From assembly GCF_025698545.1 (NCBI RefSeq), contig NC_068565.1:5704001-5768000 (forward strand): a DNA stretch of 64,000 bases, in the 5' to 3' direction. The notes under the pieces were generated by a model. That model was not told the DNA's origin. It made no database searches and saw only the letters and a program-made list of their open reading frames with translations. Shown one piece after another: positions 36,176-47,377 of the stretch; position 1 is the stretch's first letter, and every line of letters begins with the position of its first letter. Made by a program: the position numbers and the translations under genes. This DNA is from Gossypium raimondii. Taxonomy: Eukaryota > Streptophyta > Magnoliopsida > Malvales > Malvaceae.

Positions 36176-36810
36176 TGTCACGGGCCAAAGTGCAAAGCCC
36201 GTGACCATGGTACAAGAAGCGCCCCATGGAGGTCTATCGATTAGATGGGGAACATTTAGCCTACGAGAACTGGCCCGATTCAGAGAACTATTGAAGAAGC
36301 CTGTCAGATTGAAGCCTGGTTGACCCGATGATAAAGACATGGCAACTTAGGCTAATTTTAGTAACTAATCTTAGAAGATAGAGAGAATCATATCTTGTAA
36401 AGATTAGATTAGATTTGATATGACAAATCTTGTAAATCCCTAAAATCAAGGGATATAGTGAATCTCGTCCATCGATGTAAATGTATCTTGACCGTGGGTT
36501 TTGGGGGAGCTCAACTATAAATAGAGAGCCTCCCCCTCATTTGTACTCATCGATTGAAAGCTAAATTCTTAAGAGTAATAGAATTCTTGAGCATTTACTC
36601 AAACACTTTGTGTGCATTCTTTCTTTGGCTTTCTGTTGTTCACTTGTAGCTTCTTTTGGCACAATCGCTTCCGCTATACAAATTGGTGCCTTGGAGGAGT
36701 TCTTAAAAGAATCCTCACTTTTGGGCGTAAAGGCTGACTTAGGCGAGTTTGGGACGAACGGATCGCCTAAGGCTACACGGATTGCGAGACAAAAGGTCTA
36801 CCCCGTGACA
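36176..36810 (+). mobile_element. Solo LTR (635 bp) of an LTR retrotransposon
   Basis: It begins TGTCACGGGCC and ends CTACCCCGTGACA, so the ends form the 9-bp inverted repeat TGTCACGGG/CCCGTGACA with canonical TG...CA. The flanks share CATG (36172-36175 and 36811-36814), a 4-bp match to what would be a 4-5 bp duplication. No second LTR, primer site or coding region lies beside it, so recombination between two LTRs has removed the body. It retains a TATA box. Confidence 0.85.
36515..36524 (+). promoter_or_regulatory. TATA box of the solo LTR
   Basis: CTATAAATAG sits about two thirds into the LTR, followed by a CT-rich CCTCCCCCTCATTTGTAC start-like region. This is the expected place for the U3/R promoter. 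It points to the right, away from the transposase and transporter fragment. Confidence 0.6.
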
Positions 36811-37439
36811 CATGAATAAGCTTTTTAATCATAGCCACACAAAGCATAAAATTTTCACCAGTTATATATGTTGAAAGAAAGGGGGATTTAAAAGAAGATA
36901 AAAATTATATGAAACCACCATGTTAAAGGAAGAATGGAAATTTTGAGCTAATAAATAATGAATGGGAGAAAAAAGATGAAATCATTTGAATTTGTATGGT
37001 AATTATGGCAGTCCAAGATTCTTCAATTCATGCATCCAACATAGGATTGTCTTAATCATTCCAGGCCCAATTGATACACAGAATATTTCATTTAGGCATA
37101 ATTTGCTTTTCTGGTTTTACAATTTGCTTTGCTAGTTTATATCCAAATACGAAAGGGGAAAAGAAAAGTTGAAAGAAGTGAAAGAACTTTAACTAAAAAA
37201 ATCAGAGAAAAAAAAGGAATCAAAGGCACTTACTGTAAATAAGGAGGTTCAACTAGAATGAAGATGAAGATGGCGAATGGATGCTTGATTTGTTGTCGAT
37301 TAAGGAGTTAATTTCTAAGGTTCACTTTGGGGATAAATGTCGAGGAAGAAATCTGAAATGAAAGTGAAAAAGATGAAGAAGAGAGGCAAGCTATTTTGGT
37401 CCAAAAAAGGAAAAATGTTATTATGGGTGGTTTTGAATA
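36811..37439. other. Spacer between solo LTR and Harbinger-like terminus
   Basis: AT- and purine-rich sequence with GAAGATGAAGATGG and similar short repeats; no gene seen. Confidence 0.4.
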
Positions 37440-37612
37440 GTCATTCAGGCCCCTAACCCCTGAATTGCCATTACAAGTTGTCCAGTAGTAAAGGCTGATT
37501 CCATTCGACCCGTAATAGGCTATTACCTTAAACCAAACAATAGTTTATAGTGGGCCCATTAAATAGAGTTGGAATGCATAGGCTATTCCATCCAACCAAA
37601 CATGCTCTTATA
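37440..37612 (-). repeat. PIF/Harbinger- or Tourist-like terminal sequence
   Basis: Read on the minus strand it opens GAGCATGTTTGGTTGGATGG right after TAA, the trinucleotide Harbinger elements duplicate, and then runs AATAGCCTATGCATTCC. GTAATAGGCTATTAC at 37511-37525 is a near-palindrome. The opening resembles ends of plant Tourist/Harbinger elements. The matching left end was not found, so it may be the 5' end of the element carrying the transposase at 32645-34054, or an independent MITE. Confidence 0.5.
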
Positions 37613-37619
37613 ATCAACA

Positions 37620-39453
37620 TTACCATGTCATTCACATAATCAATCAACATTTAATCGATTCAATATCATATTCATATCATTTTCCGAATCGAATCGTTTC
37701 ATTAACATTTTTCCATATTGACCCTTAGGCTCATTAAATTAGTTCGTATGATCTTTCACATGTTATCAATATTCGTATATCGTAACTCGTCTTTATAGTA
37801 CCAATTCAAAATATCAATTCAATTGGTATACCATTATCAACTTTACATTTTATATCCATATTAACCTGACTCGGACCCGAACGGATACACGAATCTAACC
37901 AACGCACCAATTTGGCACCTAATGCCTTATTGGACAATTCCGAAGTAAATAGTTTGTCCCCAGCGCTCATCAATATAACCGAAGTAAAAGTTGTGCCTAA
38001 CACTCATCAACATGTAGTTGAAGTAACTCGTACTCTATCTATCTTATAAAATGCCAACTATATTCGACTTTGCCTGAACAGTTAGTAAGGTAACCAATAA
38101 TCCAATTTCATTTTTAATTCAATTCTCATTCTATCGATCTCAATGTCATCAATCAAGATATCATTTCATACATAACATAGCATAAATTATCTCAATTCCG
38201 AGCCAATTTCACAATTTCATCAAGATACATTATTTTTAATTTTACTCAATTTAACCATCTATCTCGATAATCAATCAAATTCACATCAATATGGTTTGAT
38301 AAATGATAATCAACTATCAATTCATTAAATATATCAAATTTCAATTCATCATATTCAATTTATCAATCAATTTATTATTTCTTTACAATTTAGTCCATAT
38401 CTCACCTTTTGTACCAAATTGTAAACAATTCAAATTACTATCAAACATATACAAAATTTAAATACAATCATTCCATATGAATTTAACTGGTTAAATCAAC
38501 AAACAAGTTGGAACTTTAAGGACTATTCAACAATTTTATCTTTCCCTAGTTATTTTCGATTTGGTCCAATATTTGATCTATATAATAATTCAATTCAAAA
38601 ATCTTATAACATCCTATTTAAGTATAAATGAGTTCAATTGCATCTTTTGAGTGCCCTTAAAGTTTTGCATGTTATTCAATTTAATCTCTAAAACCAAAAT
38701 TATAATATCTTTCAAATTTGAGTTTCAATTTTGAGATTGTCCTTCTATAACCCTCTACTATTCATAATTACATAAATTTAGCATCAATTTTGAAATTTAC
38801 ACACTTTAATCCTTATGTTAAAAAACTAGTAATTAAACTTTATAAACTAGTATTTTTTCACTTCTAAGCTTAAAATCTAACAAGTAAATATCAATTTTTC
38901 AAGAATTCATTAATGAAAACTTTAATAGTTTTGCAAGTTGGTACATGGGCTAGTTAAATCAAACTCCCACGACTTTAGAAACATAAAAATTACTAGAAAA
39001 AAACTTATATACTTGCCAATTTGAGGGACCAAAAGTTGAAATGCTCAAAACCTATTCTTTCCTTTTGCTTTGGTGGAGAAGATGAGTGGGGGAAAGAAAA
39101 AAATGGCTTGGTTTCTTTTAATTTTTACTTTTATAATTAGATTAACTCCAAATTAATCAAAATTAGCCTAATTAACTATAATTAACTAAACTTAATTATA
39201 ATTAATATAATCAGTGGATGAAAAGTAATTCCTACCACCATTTGGCATATTACCAATTGGTCCTCCAATGATTTAAAATACATAGTGATTAACTTTTACA
39301 ATTTTTATAATTTAGTCCTTATACCTTAATTAACTATCAATTTGACAAATTTGAGGACCAAAATTAAATTAAATTAATATTTACGAACTCAAACATCGAA
39401 AATGGGGCTCCAAAACTGTATTTTTCGACACCACTAATTTTTAGGTCGTTACA
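37620..39453 (-). repeat. Gypsy-type LTR sequence, reverse orientation
   Basis: On the minus strand it starts TGTAACGACCTAAAAATTAG at 39453, then TGGTGTCGAAAAATAC, GGACTAAATTATAAAAAT and GGACCAATTGGTAATATG, a motif order shared with the other LTR-like sequences here. No coding region, second LTR or target duplication was identified. The left limit is approximate. Confidence 0.6.
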
Positions 39454-39537
39454 TATTTTATAAAATTTCAATACTATATATTTATGATATTTTTTCATGT
39501 AGTAGAATCATGTGTTCAAAATGCTTGTTTAACTAAA

Positions 39538-40045
39538 GGGTAAATTACACCATTAGTTACTAAGCTATGAATAAGTTTTCATTTAAGTCACTGGGCTATT
39601 AAAATCGATGCTATATGACTTTTTTTGTTCGTGCTACCTACAATAATAGAAAGCTCTCTCTCTCTTTCTCCTTCTCTTCTACAGTTCAGTTTCTTTTCAT
39701 GAAATAGCTTTGGATGTCACGAATCTGTGAACCAAAGTTCAAATAGCTTTTTCTCCGATCTCCAACACTGATCATCGGATCAACTTGGATTTAAGGTATG
39801 TTCTTCTACTCATTAATGAGTAGTAATTCACCATATTGATCATCGAATCATTGGTTGAAGCTTGTTGGTGAAACTTCTTTAAAAAAAAATTAACAGCCTA
39901 GTGACTTAAATAAAACTTTTGAATAATTTAGTAACTTAAAAGAAAACTTTAAAGCAATTCAATGATCAAATTGTAACTTTTTTTAGTTAAGTGATTAAAA
40001 CAAAAAACTTACCCATGGTTTAATGACTAATGATGTAGTTTACCC
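39538..40045. mobile_element. Short non-autonomous Mutator-like element (508 bp)
   Basis: It starts GGGTAAATTACACCATTAGT and ends ACTAATGATGTAGTTTACCC, imperfect terminal inverted repeats. It is flanked by a perfect 9-bp duplication TTAACTAAA (39529-39537 and 40046-40054). AAGTCACTGGGC near the left and GAAACTTAAAGCAATTCAATGATC-type sequence near the right extend the inversion. It has no transposase. Confidence 0.85.
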
Positions 40046-40291
40046 TTAACTAAAACAAAAATTGAATAAATTTGTTTCCTATTCTCCTCTTTATTGCCAT
40101 AACTCCTTTCAAAAGCATAGTTAATAATGTAAAACTTGAAAAAAGAATCAGTTAGGGAAATTTTGTGACCAAATTAAAATAGTGCCCTAAATGATTCAAT
40201 GTGTCAATGATAAGATATGAAAAGCATGCTAAAAGAGAAGATAACATAAAGACAAAAGTTAGTGTATTGAGGCTTTCATGGGAAAAGAAAG

Positions 40292-40300
<9 letters not shown>

Positions 40301-40337
<37 letters not shown>
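40301..40337 (+). repeat. (AT)n microsatellite
   Basis: About 18 AT units, preceded by CATACATAC. It is absent from the matching place in copy A (about 30350). Confidence 0.95.
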
Positions 40338-40341
<4 letters not shown>

Positions 40342-40942
40342 TCTGTCTTGGATTATATGCAGTTGTTCTTTTGTTTTCTAAAATTGAGGTTTAAAGTAAA
40401 AGGAGATCAAAACATGGAAAAAAGATGCTGCTAAACATTGTGAAGTTATGTGTTCTTGGATTGCCCTTTTTTCTTTTTTATTGCCTTACTTTATTTCAAC
40501 AACACAAATCCAATTCCTCTGCTATCTGGTGTTTAGTTAAGTATTCTAAAATTACGTTTTGTAATAATATTGTAGGAATGCATGAAAGATTATAGAGAGA
40601 AATGTTTCATTTATTTATCTAGAATGTAATATTCGACTGTTTCGTTCGCCCCATGTAAAATTATTTAGAACTTAGAAGCATATTTTATTAAAGTTATAGA
40701 ATTTATTTTTTTTCGACAACTTTAGTTTCTTTAATTATTATAATAATTCATTTTTGGCTTAAGGATGTAGAAAGATCTTGAACTTTAAAAAAAAAAAATC
40801 AATTAAGCTCCTGTTTTTCCTCTTACTTAATTAAGCACTTGAACTATCAAAATTCATCAAGAAAGCCTTTTGACTGTTCACTTTACCAGTCAACCGTTAA
40901 AGTTAACGATCCATTTTTTTTTAGGTATCTTTACCATGTGTC

Positions 40943-41168
40943 CAGAGGCGAATTTAGGGGGTCGACAGGGGCCTCGACCTCCCCTAAAATGGAAAATTGT
41001 TATTTAGGCCATTTAAAAAATTTAAAAATTTAAAATAGTAAAGATAAAATTGTACTTTGACCCCTAAAATTATAAAAAATTGATTTAATCCTTTAAAAAT
41101 TATAAAAATATAGACTATTAAAATTTCATTTTGGCCTCTCTAAGAAAATTCTTTTGGCTTCGCCCTTG
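40943..41168 (+). mobile_element. Second hAT-type MITE copy (226 bp)
   Basis: It starts CAGAGGCGAA and ends TTCGCCCTTG, and shares interior motifs with 2111-2342 (TTTGACCCCTAAAA, TTGATTTAATCCTTTAAAAA, TTGGCTTCGCCC). Flanks CATGTGTC (40935-40942) and CATGTATC (41169-41176) match at 7 of 8 positions, a decayed hAT target duplication. It is more diverged than the first copy, so probably older. Confidence 0.87.
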
Positions 41169-42870
41169 CATGTATCATGCTGTGATTGAGACATGGAAAA
41201 ATAAAATAAAAACTATTAAAATCAATAACAAATATAAATATTTAGAAAAAATATAGAAATTTCATAAAAATATTTCTGAAACCAAGTGAAATGAAGCGTG
41301 GAGCATTGATAATCATTTTCACCATCACCCAGAGCTTCATAATCCTGATCCTAAAATATGTCTGTGTCTATTGTAGAAAGAATTTAGGGGAGTCTCCAAT
41401 GAATTAGTGTTGCGTCACGGCATGCTAAAATATCTAAAACAAATATTAAATTCAAAGTTTTCAATTATTTTTTGAGTCTAATCTGAGTTTTCTCTATATT
41501 AGTATTTGTCACCGCCTTAAGCTAGGTGTATTAGTATGTTTATTTTATAGTTGGATTAAAATTTAATTAATCACCATTTTAAAAAATTATTTTAATATTA
41601 TATATTTTAAATATTTTTTAACAATTTTTTCAATTACTTTCTAAATTTAAAATATATTTATATAATTATAAATTTAAAATATTTTCTATATTTTTTTGTA
41701 TTCTAATAGGCTTTTATCATTTTCTGTCATATGTTACAACTACATCATGACACATGGTGGAGATGCTTGAAATTTTTTACAATAAGAGGATTGTTAGCTT
41801 TAACTGTCAGATTTTTTTTGATGCACTTTGACAGTTTAGGTGCCCAATTAAGTGCATATAAAAAGAAAGCATGGACTTTATGCTTTTTTAAAAAGGTTTA
41901 AAGGCTTTTTACACACTTAAACTACCTTTCTTTTGATACAGTATAATTTTTTTTGTTACAATTTATATATTAATAACTAAATATAGAGTGTTGAAATAAA
42001 TTTATTAACAATAGTTATATTAGTTCATGAAAATATGATTGCATCACCAACTATAATTGTAACTATAATCATAATTAACATACTAATAATAAATTATTAG
42101 AGTAAATGTAATCATTTTAATTTTAATGTATGACCTCTATTGTTTCATTATTACAAAAGAGATTTATGTTTTTTTATTGTACTTCAAATTTTTTATAAAA
42201 AAATAAAGACTAAACTAATTAAAATAATAAAACAAAAATTTAAATCAATCCAAAATTTAAGATTACTTAAAGAATGAGTTAATTGTGCTAGAAATCTTCA
42301 AACCATGACATTTATTCTAAGTTGGTCCTTTAAAACATTCTAATTACATGTTTAAATTATTTATATTATATAAATAAAATCTTTTCGTTAATGTGGCATA
42401 ATCTAAAATAAGAGCTTTAAAGAAGATTGATACGAATGTTATGAAAATCTTGATTATGAGAATTTTATTCTTGAGTCAACTTCATTTTAGTTATAAATTT
42501 TAAAGATTAAGCAACATTTTACTTTTATGTCATGATTTTACATGTGATTAAATTAACAATTTAAAGAACGAAAATACCTAATTAATATAACATAAAAAGT
42601 TTTAAAATATAGGAACCAATTTAATTTGAGAATGTTTTGGTGCAATTAGGCCTTTAAAGAATAGGCGGTAACGAGATCACAAAATGACCAAAATTGTGGG
42701 GATCCAAACAAAGTAAGATTAAGGGCAATAATATAATATGTTGAAAACTGTTTCTTTTTTTGTCTGAAACCCTCCCGTTTCTAGCAATCGTATTGGACTC
42801 CAATTAAATCCTAGTTGAACCTTTAAACGAGATAAATATTTTTTTCTGCAGTCTACACCTATCTCCCAAA

Positions 42871-43359
42871 TACCAATCATCCATTAAATAATAAATTCAA
42901 TTATCAGCTCAATAGCAATTGAGACTTAAAACATAGCCGTCAAATAGATTATAGGTCATAGCTCATAATCAGTTATCTGTTGGTCATCACAGTTGTTTCA
43001 AGAAAAGAAATCAAGACTTTATCTTTGGTTATAGTTTTATCACATTGATGTATTTGGACAAAGCAATTCTTAATTAACAAAAAAGTTTGCTGCTGCATAA
43101 GATAATACATAGGTACAAGCACCTGAAAACTGCATCATCTTATTATACATATATATATGTTATAAAATGCAGTGCTTGAACGTTCCCTACCCTACATTCC
43201 TCAAAATTCATTGTCACAAAAAATTTGAAATCATACGACAGAACAAGAGATTAGAAGTAGAAATTCAATCCCCAACAAAGGCTAATGGAAACATATTAAA
43301 GGAAGCATCAAAGAAGGGAAAAAATAGGCAAAAGTGCTTACCCCAAATGCCTACTCAAT
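42871..43359. other. Flank downstream of CARB
   Basis: This is the region after the CARB stop codon (CARB is on the minus strand) and presumably holds its 3' UTR. AT-rich, with no other feature. Confidence 0.45.
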
Positions 43360-46300
43360 CTATAGAGAGGATGAAGTAGACAGCAGGTTTTTGCTCTGCC
43401 CTGCCCCTGTCTCGGTATTGAAGAAGTCCTGAAGTGCAATCATGTTAATGGTGCACGACTTCAAACTCCTAATTGCTTCTGCACTTGCCAAGGCTCCGTC
43501 GACGGTTGTTATTATAGGAACCTTGTAAGCAAGGGCCATTCGCCTCAATTGCCGACCGTCAATCTGATCAAGTGCATCACCAGAGCTTGTGATAACCATC
43601 AACTGGATTTGTCCATTAGCAATCATATCACCAGCATGTGGCCGCCCCTCGTGCATTTTCAGCACCCGTTCCACTGGGATACCTTTTAGTTCAAGAAAGT
43701 GAGCTGTCCCAGATGTTGAAATAATATGGAATCCCAGCCCCAAGAAAGCTTTTGCGATTCTTTCAAGATAGGGCTTTGTCAAGTCATTTAAACTGAGGAA
43801 AACCATGCCGGAAAGTGGAAGCTTCTGCCCTGCAGCAATCTGGGCTTTTGCAAATGCTATTGCAAACTCAAAGTCAATGCCCATCACCTCACCTGTACTT
43901 TTCATTTCAGGACCTAACAACACATCACAGCCTTGAAACTTCTCAAACGGAAGAACAGCTTCCTTAACAGACACATGTTTTGGAGTCACTTCTTTTGTGA
44001 AATCTAGATCATAAAGTGACTTCCCTGACATAACAAGAGCAGCATACTTAGCCAGTGGGTGCCCAATTGCCTTGGAAACAAATGGTACAGTACGTGAAGC
44101 ACGGGGATTTGCCTCAAGTAAGAAAACATCACCAGAAGCTGTGATTGCATACTGACAGTTCATGAGCCCACAAACATTTAGCCTATTAGCCAGTTTTGTT
44201 GTCCATGACCTTATGGTATCTAAGCAAGAAGATGGGATAGTTTGTGTTGGAATTGAGCAAGCAGAGTCACCAGAATGGACCCCAGCCTGCTCAATGTGCT
44301 CCATTATCCCTCCAATCACCACATTACCATGCAAATCAGCAAGTGCATCTACATCAATCTCAACTGCATCTGATAAATACTTGTCAATCAGTACAGGACG
44401 TTCTGGGTCCACCTCAACAGCATTCTCTAGATATGTCACAAGCTTGTCATCATTATATACAATCTCCATTGCTCGGCCACCCAACACATATGAAGGCCGG
44501 ACAACAACCGGGTAACCTATCTCTGTTGCAATGGCAAGAGCATCCTCTTCACTCTTGGCAATCCCTCCTTTTGGCTGCTCGATCTTTAACTCCTTAAGGA
44601 TTGCATTGAACCTCTCTCTGTCCTCAGCTGCATCAATGGAATCCGGTGAGGTACCCCATATGCGAACTTGCCCAGCCCCACTAGCACATGCAGGCCGATG
44701 CTTATCTAAGTAACGTTGGATGGGTAGAGACAGCTTAAGGGGTGTTTGACCTCCAAACTGGACAATGATTCCATCAGGTCTTTCTAATTCAATAACGTTC
44801 AAAACATCTTCAACGGTAAGGGGTTCAAAGTAAAGACGGTCACTGGTATCGTAATCTGTGGATACAGTTTCAGGATTCGAATTCATCATGATTGTCTCAA
44901 ATCCTGCTTTCTGCGAAGAGGAAAAAAAATGCAAAAAAGAGAAAAATCAGCGAATTTATCAAAACATTGAAATCGACATAAACAGCTTGACATTATTAAA
45001 TGTTGGGAAGCATAAACAGGAAGTAGGGAACGCAAACCTGAAGGGCAAATGATGTATGGCAACAGCAGTAGTCAAACTCAATCCCCTGACCAATACGATT
45101 CGGTCCACCACCCAAAATCAAAACCTTCTTCTTTTCAGTAGGAGCTGATTCACACTCAAAATCATAAGAGGAGTACATATAAGGAGTATTAGCCTCAAAC
45201 TCTGCAGCACAAGTATCTACCCTCTTATATGCTGGAATAACTCCCAAAGATACTCGTTTATTCCGGACCTCTTCCTCAGAGGACTTAGTTGCGAAGGCTA
45301 TCTGCTTATCACTAAAGCCTCTCTTTTTGACCTCATAGAACTCCTCCTTTGTCAGATCAGACAAACCTCGGGACAAAAGATATTGCTCCACATCAATTAA
45401 CTCTTTAAGCTGAGTGAGGAACCATTTGTCAATGAAACTCAGCTCATATATTTCGTCCACTTTCATCCCCTTCTTCATTGCAGCATATACAGAATGGATT
45501 CGATCTGGGCTGGGGACTCTGAGACTGTACTTCAATTGATCCCAATCCCAGTTGAGTTCTTTAACTTCAGCACATCCCCATCCAGAGTAGCCACATTCCA
45601 GTGATCGAACTGCCTTCTGAAAGGATTCCTGGAATGTGCGGCCTAGAGCCATGGATTCGCCAACAGATTTCATCTGAGTTGTCAATATTGGTGGAGAGCC
45701 AGGGAATTTCTCAAATGCAAATCGTGGGATCTGCAACACTTGTATAGATTAAAGATATTAATATATATATATATTCATAAGCTGATAATATAAAATCATA
45801 TGCAAGTAAACAAAGTTATGAATGCTATCTGAACCCTCGGCACAAGATTATTCCTCTTAAAAAGCCAATTGAAACACACAGATACAGTTTCTATTCTACT
45901 GTTCCTTCTATAAGATGCATCATCATGTGATAAATGAATGATCTAGCATTAAATAAAGAAACCACAATCTGCTCTCAGTTTTTATAGGTGTTAAATATAC
46001 TACTCTGTTCTTAATCTTAACCACTGTGGAAACCCACAAAACCATCCAAAGAAACAAGTTACTGACCTTAGTCACCACATAATCAATAGAAGGCTCAAAA
46101 CTTGCTGGAGTCTTCTTGGTAATATCATTAGGAATCTGATCTAATGTATACCCAACCGACAACTTTGCAGCCATTTTAGCTATAGGAAACCCTGTAGCTT
46201 TTGAAGCCAAAGCTGAACTTCTCGAAACCCTTGGATTCATCTCAATGACCATAACTTCACCATCAACAGGATTAACCGCAAATTGCACATTTGAACCTCC

Positions 46301-47377
46301 ACACTCCACACCAATCTCCCTAATAATCTTAACACTATAATCCCTCAACCTTTGATACTCCTTATCAGTCAAGGTCTGTGCAGGTGCCACAGTAATTGAA
46401 TCCCCCGTATGCACTCCCATAGGATCAATGTTCTCAATTGAACAAATGATCACAACATTATCGGCCAAGTCCCTCATCACTTCCAACTCATATTCTTTCC
46501 ATCCTAACAATGATTTCTCAACTAAAACTTGCGAAGTCAAACTAGCAGCTAAACCAGCCTTACAAATAGACTCAAATTCTTCCTTATTATAAGCTATCCC
46601 ACCCCCAGTACCTCCTAAAGTAAACGCCGGCCTAATGATCAATGGGAACTCCCCGATTTCATTAGCTATTTCAATACATTCATCTAACGTATTCCCTATC
46701 CCTGAAGGTGGAGTTTTTATACCTATAGTTTTCATAGCTTGCTTGAACAGGTCACGGTCCTCAGCTTTTTTAATGGCGTCAAGCTTTGCTCCTATTAACT
46801 CCACGCTATATTTCTCCAGAACCCCGGATTCTGCTAACGCCACGGCGAGGTTTAAGGCTGTTTGGCCACCCATTGTGGGTAAAAGCGCGTCGGGACGTTC
46901 TTTCTCGAGGACTTGTTCGACTAATTCCGGTGTCATGGGAGTTACGTAAGTCCGGTTAGCCATATCCGGATCAGTCATAATGGTTGCCGGATTCGAGTTT
47001 ATCAAAACCACTTCATACCCTTCTTCCCTTAACGCTTTGCAAGCTTGGGTACCCGAGTAATCGAATTCACAAGCTTGGCCGATGACGATGGGACCGGCTC
47101 CCAGGATCATAATCTTTTTCAAATCCGTCCTTTTCCCTTGCTTGGGACCCTTTTCTTCCGCGGAGGCGTTGGAGTTCGCTTGGATGGAGACACGTTTGGC
47201 CGCCATAGGAGAGAGGTGGCGTTGTGATGGCCATGAACGGAGGTGGAAAGAGCTGCGGTTAGGCTTGGGGTTGGAAGAAGAAATGAAGAATAAAGGCGGT
47301 AAGTTGAAGGATTTGGGAAGGAAAGGCTTGGAGAAAGAAGAGAAACGGGAAGAAGAGAAGCTTTTGCAGCAGCTCAT
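43360..47377 (-). CDS. CARB: Carbamoyl-phosphate synthase large chain, chloroplastic
   Basis: Three exons: 47377-46067, 45730-45038 and 44910-43360, all in phase, giving 1184 residues, near the usual length. It makes carbamoyl phosphate from bicarbonate, two ATP and ammonia passed from the small chain (CARA), feeding arginine and pyrimidine synthesis in the plastid. The first roughly 65 residues are Ser/Pro/Arg-rich with few acids, a plastid transit peptide. The two homologous halves begin with [20 protein letters not shown] (from about residue 89) and [20 protein letters not shown] (about 639). ATP-grasp motifs include TLGGTGGG and [19 protein letters not shown]. The C-terminal MGS-like regulatory domain has [19 protein letters not shown]. 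It looks intact, with no stops or frameshifts. Arabidopsis mutants (venosa 3) have reticulate leaves. Confidence 0.97.

Larger units (their letters stand above)
40078..42870 (+). repeat. Segmental duplication, copy B
   Basis: The blocks 40155-40505, 41940-42130 and 42765-42870 correspond in order to copy A blocks at 30145-30480, 30770-30980 and 31165-31265. Copy B is longer because of insertions, including an AT microsatellite and a hAT MITE. No gene is recognised in it. Confidence 0.8.

Noticed and set aside
36054-36323. Open frame of 89 codons crossing the LTR boundary
   Set aside because: It spans host DNA and the LTR start, so it is a chance frame.
36610-36819. Open frame of 69 codons
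   Set aside because: It lies inside the R/U5 part of the solo LTR and has no family features.
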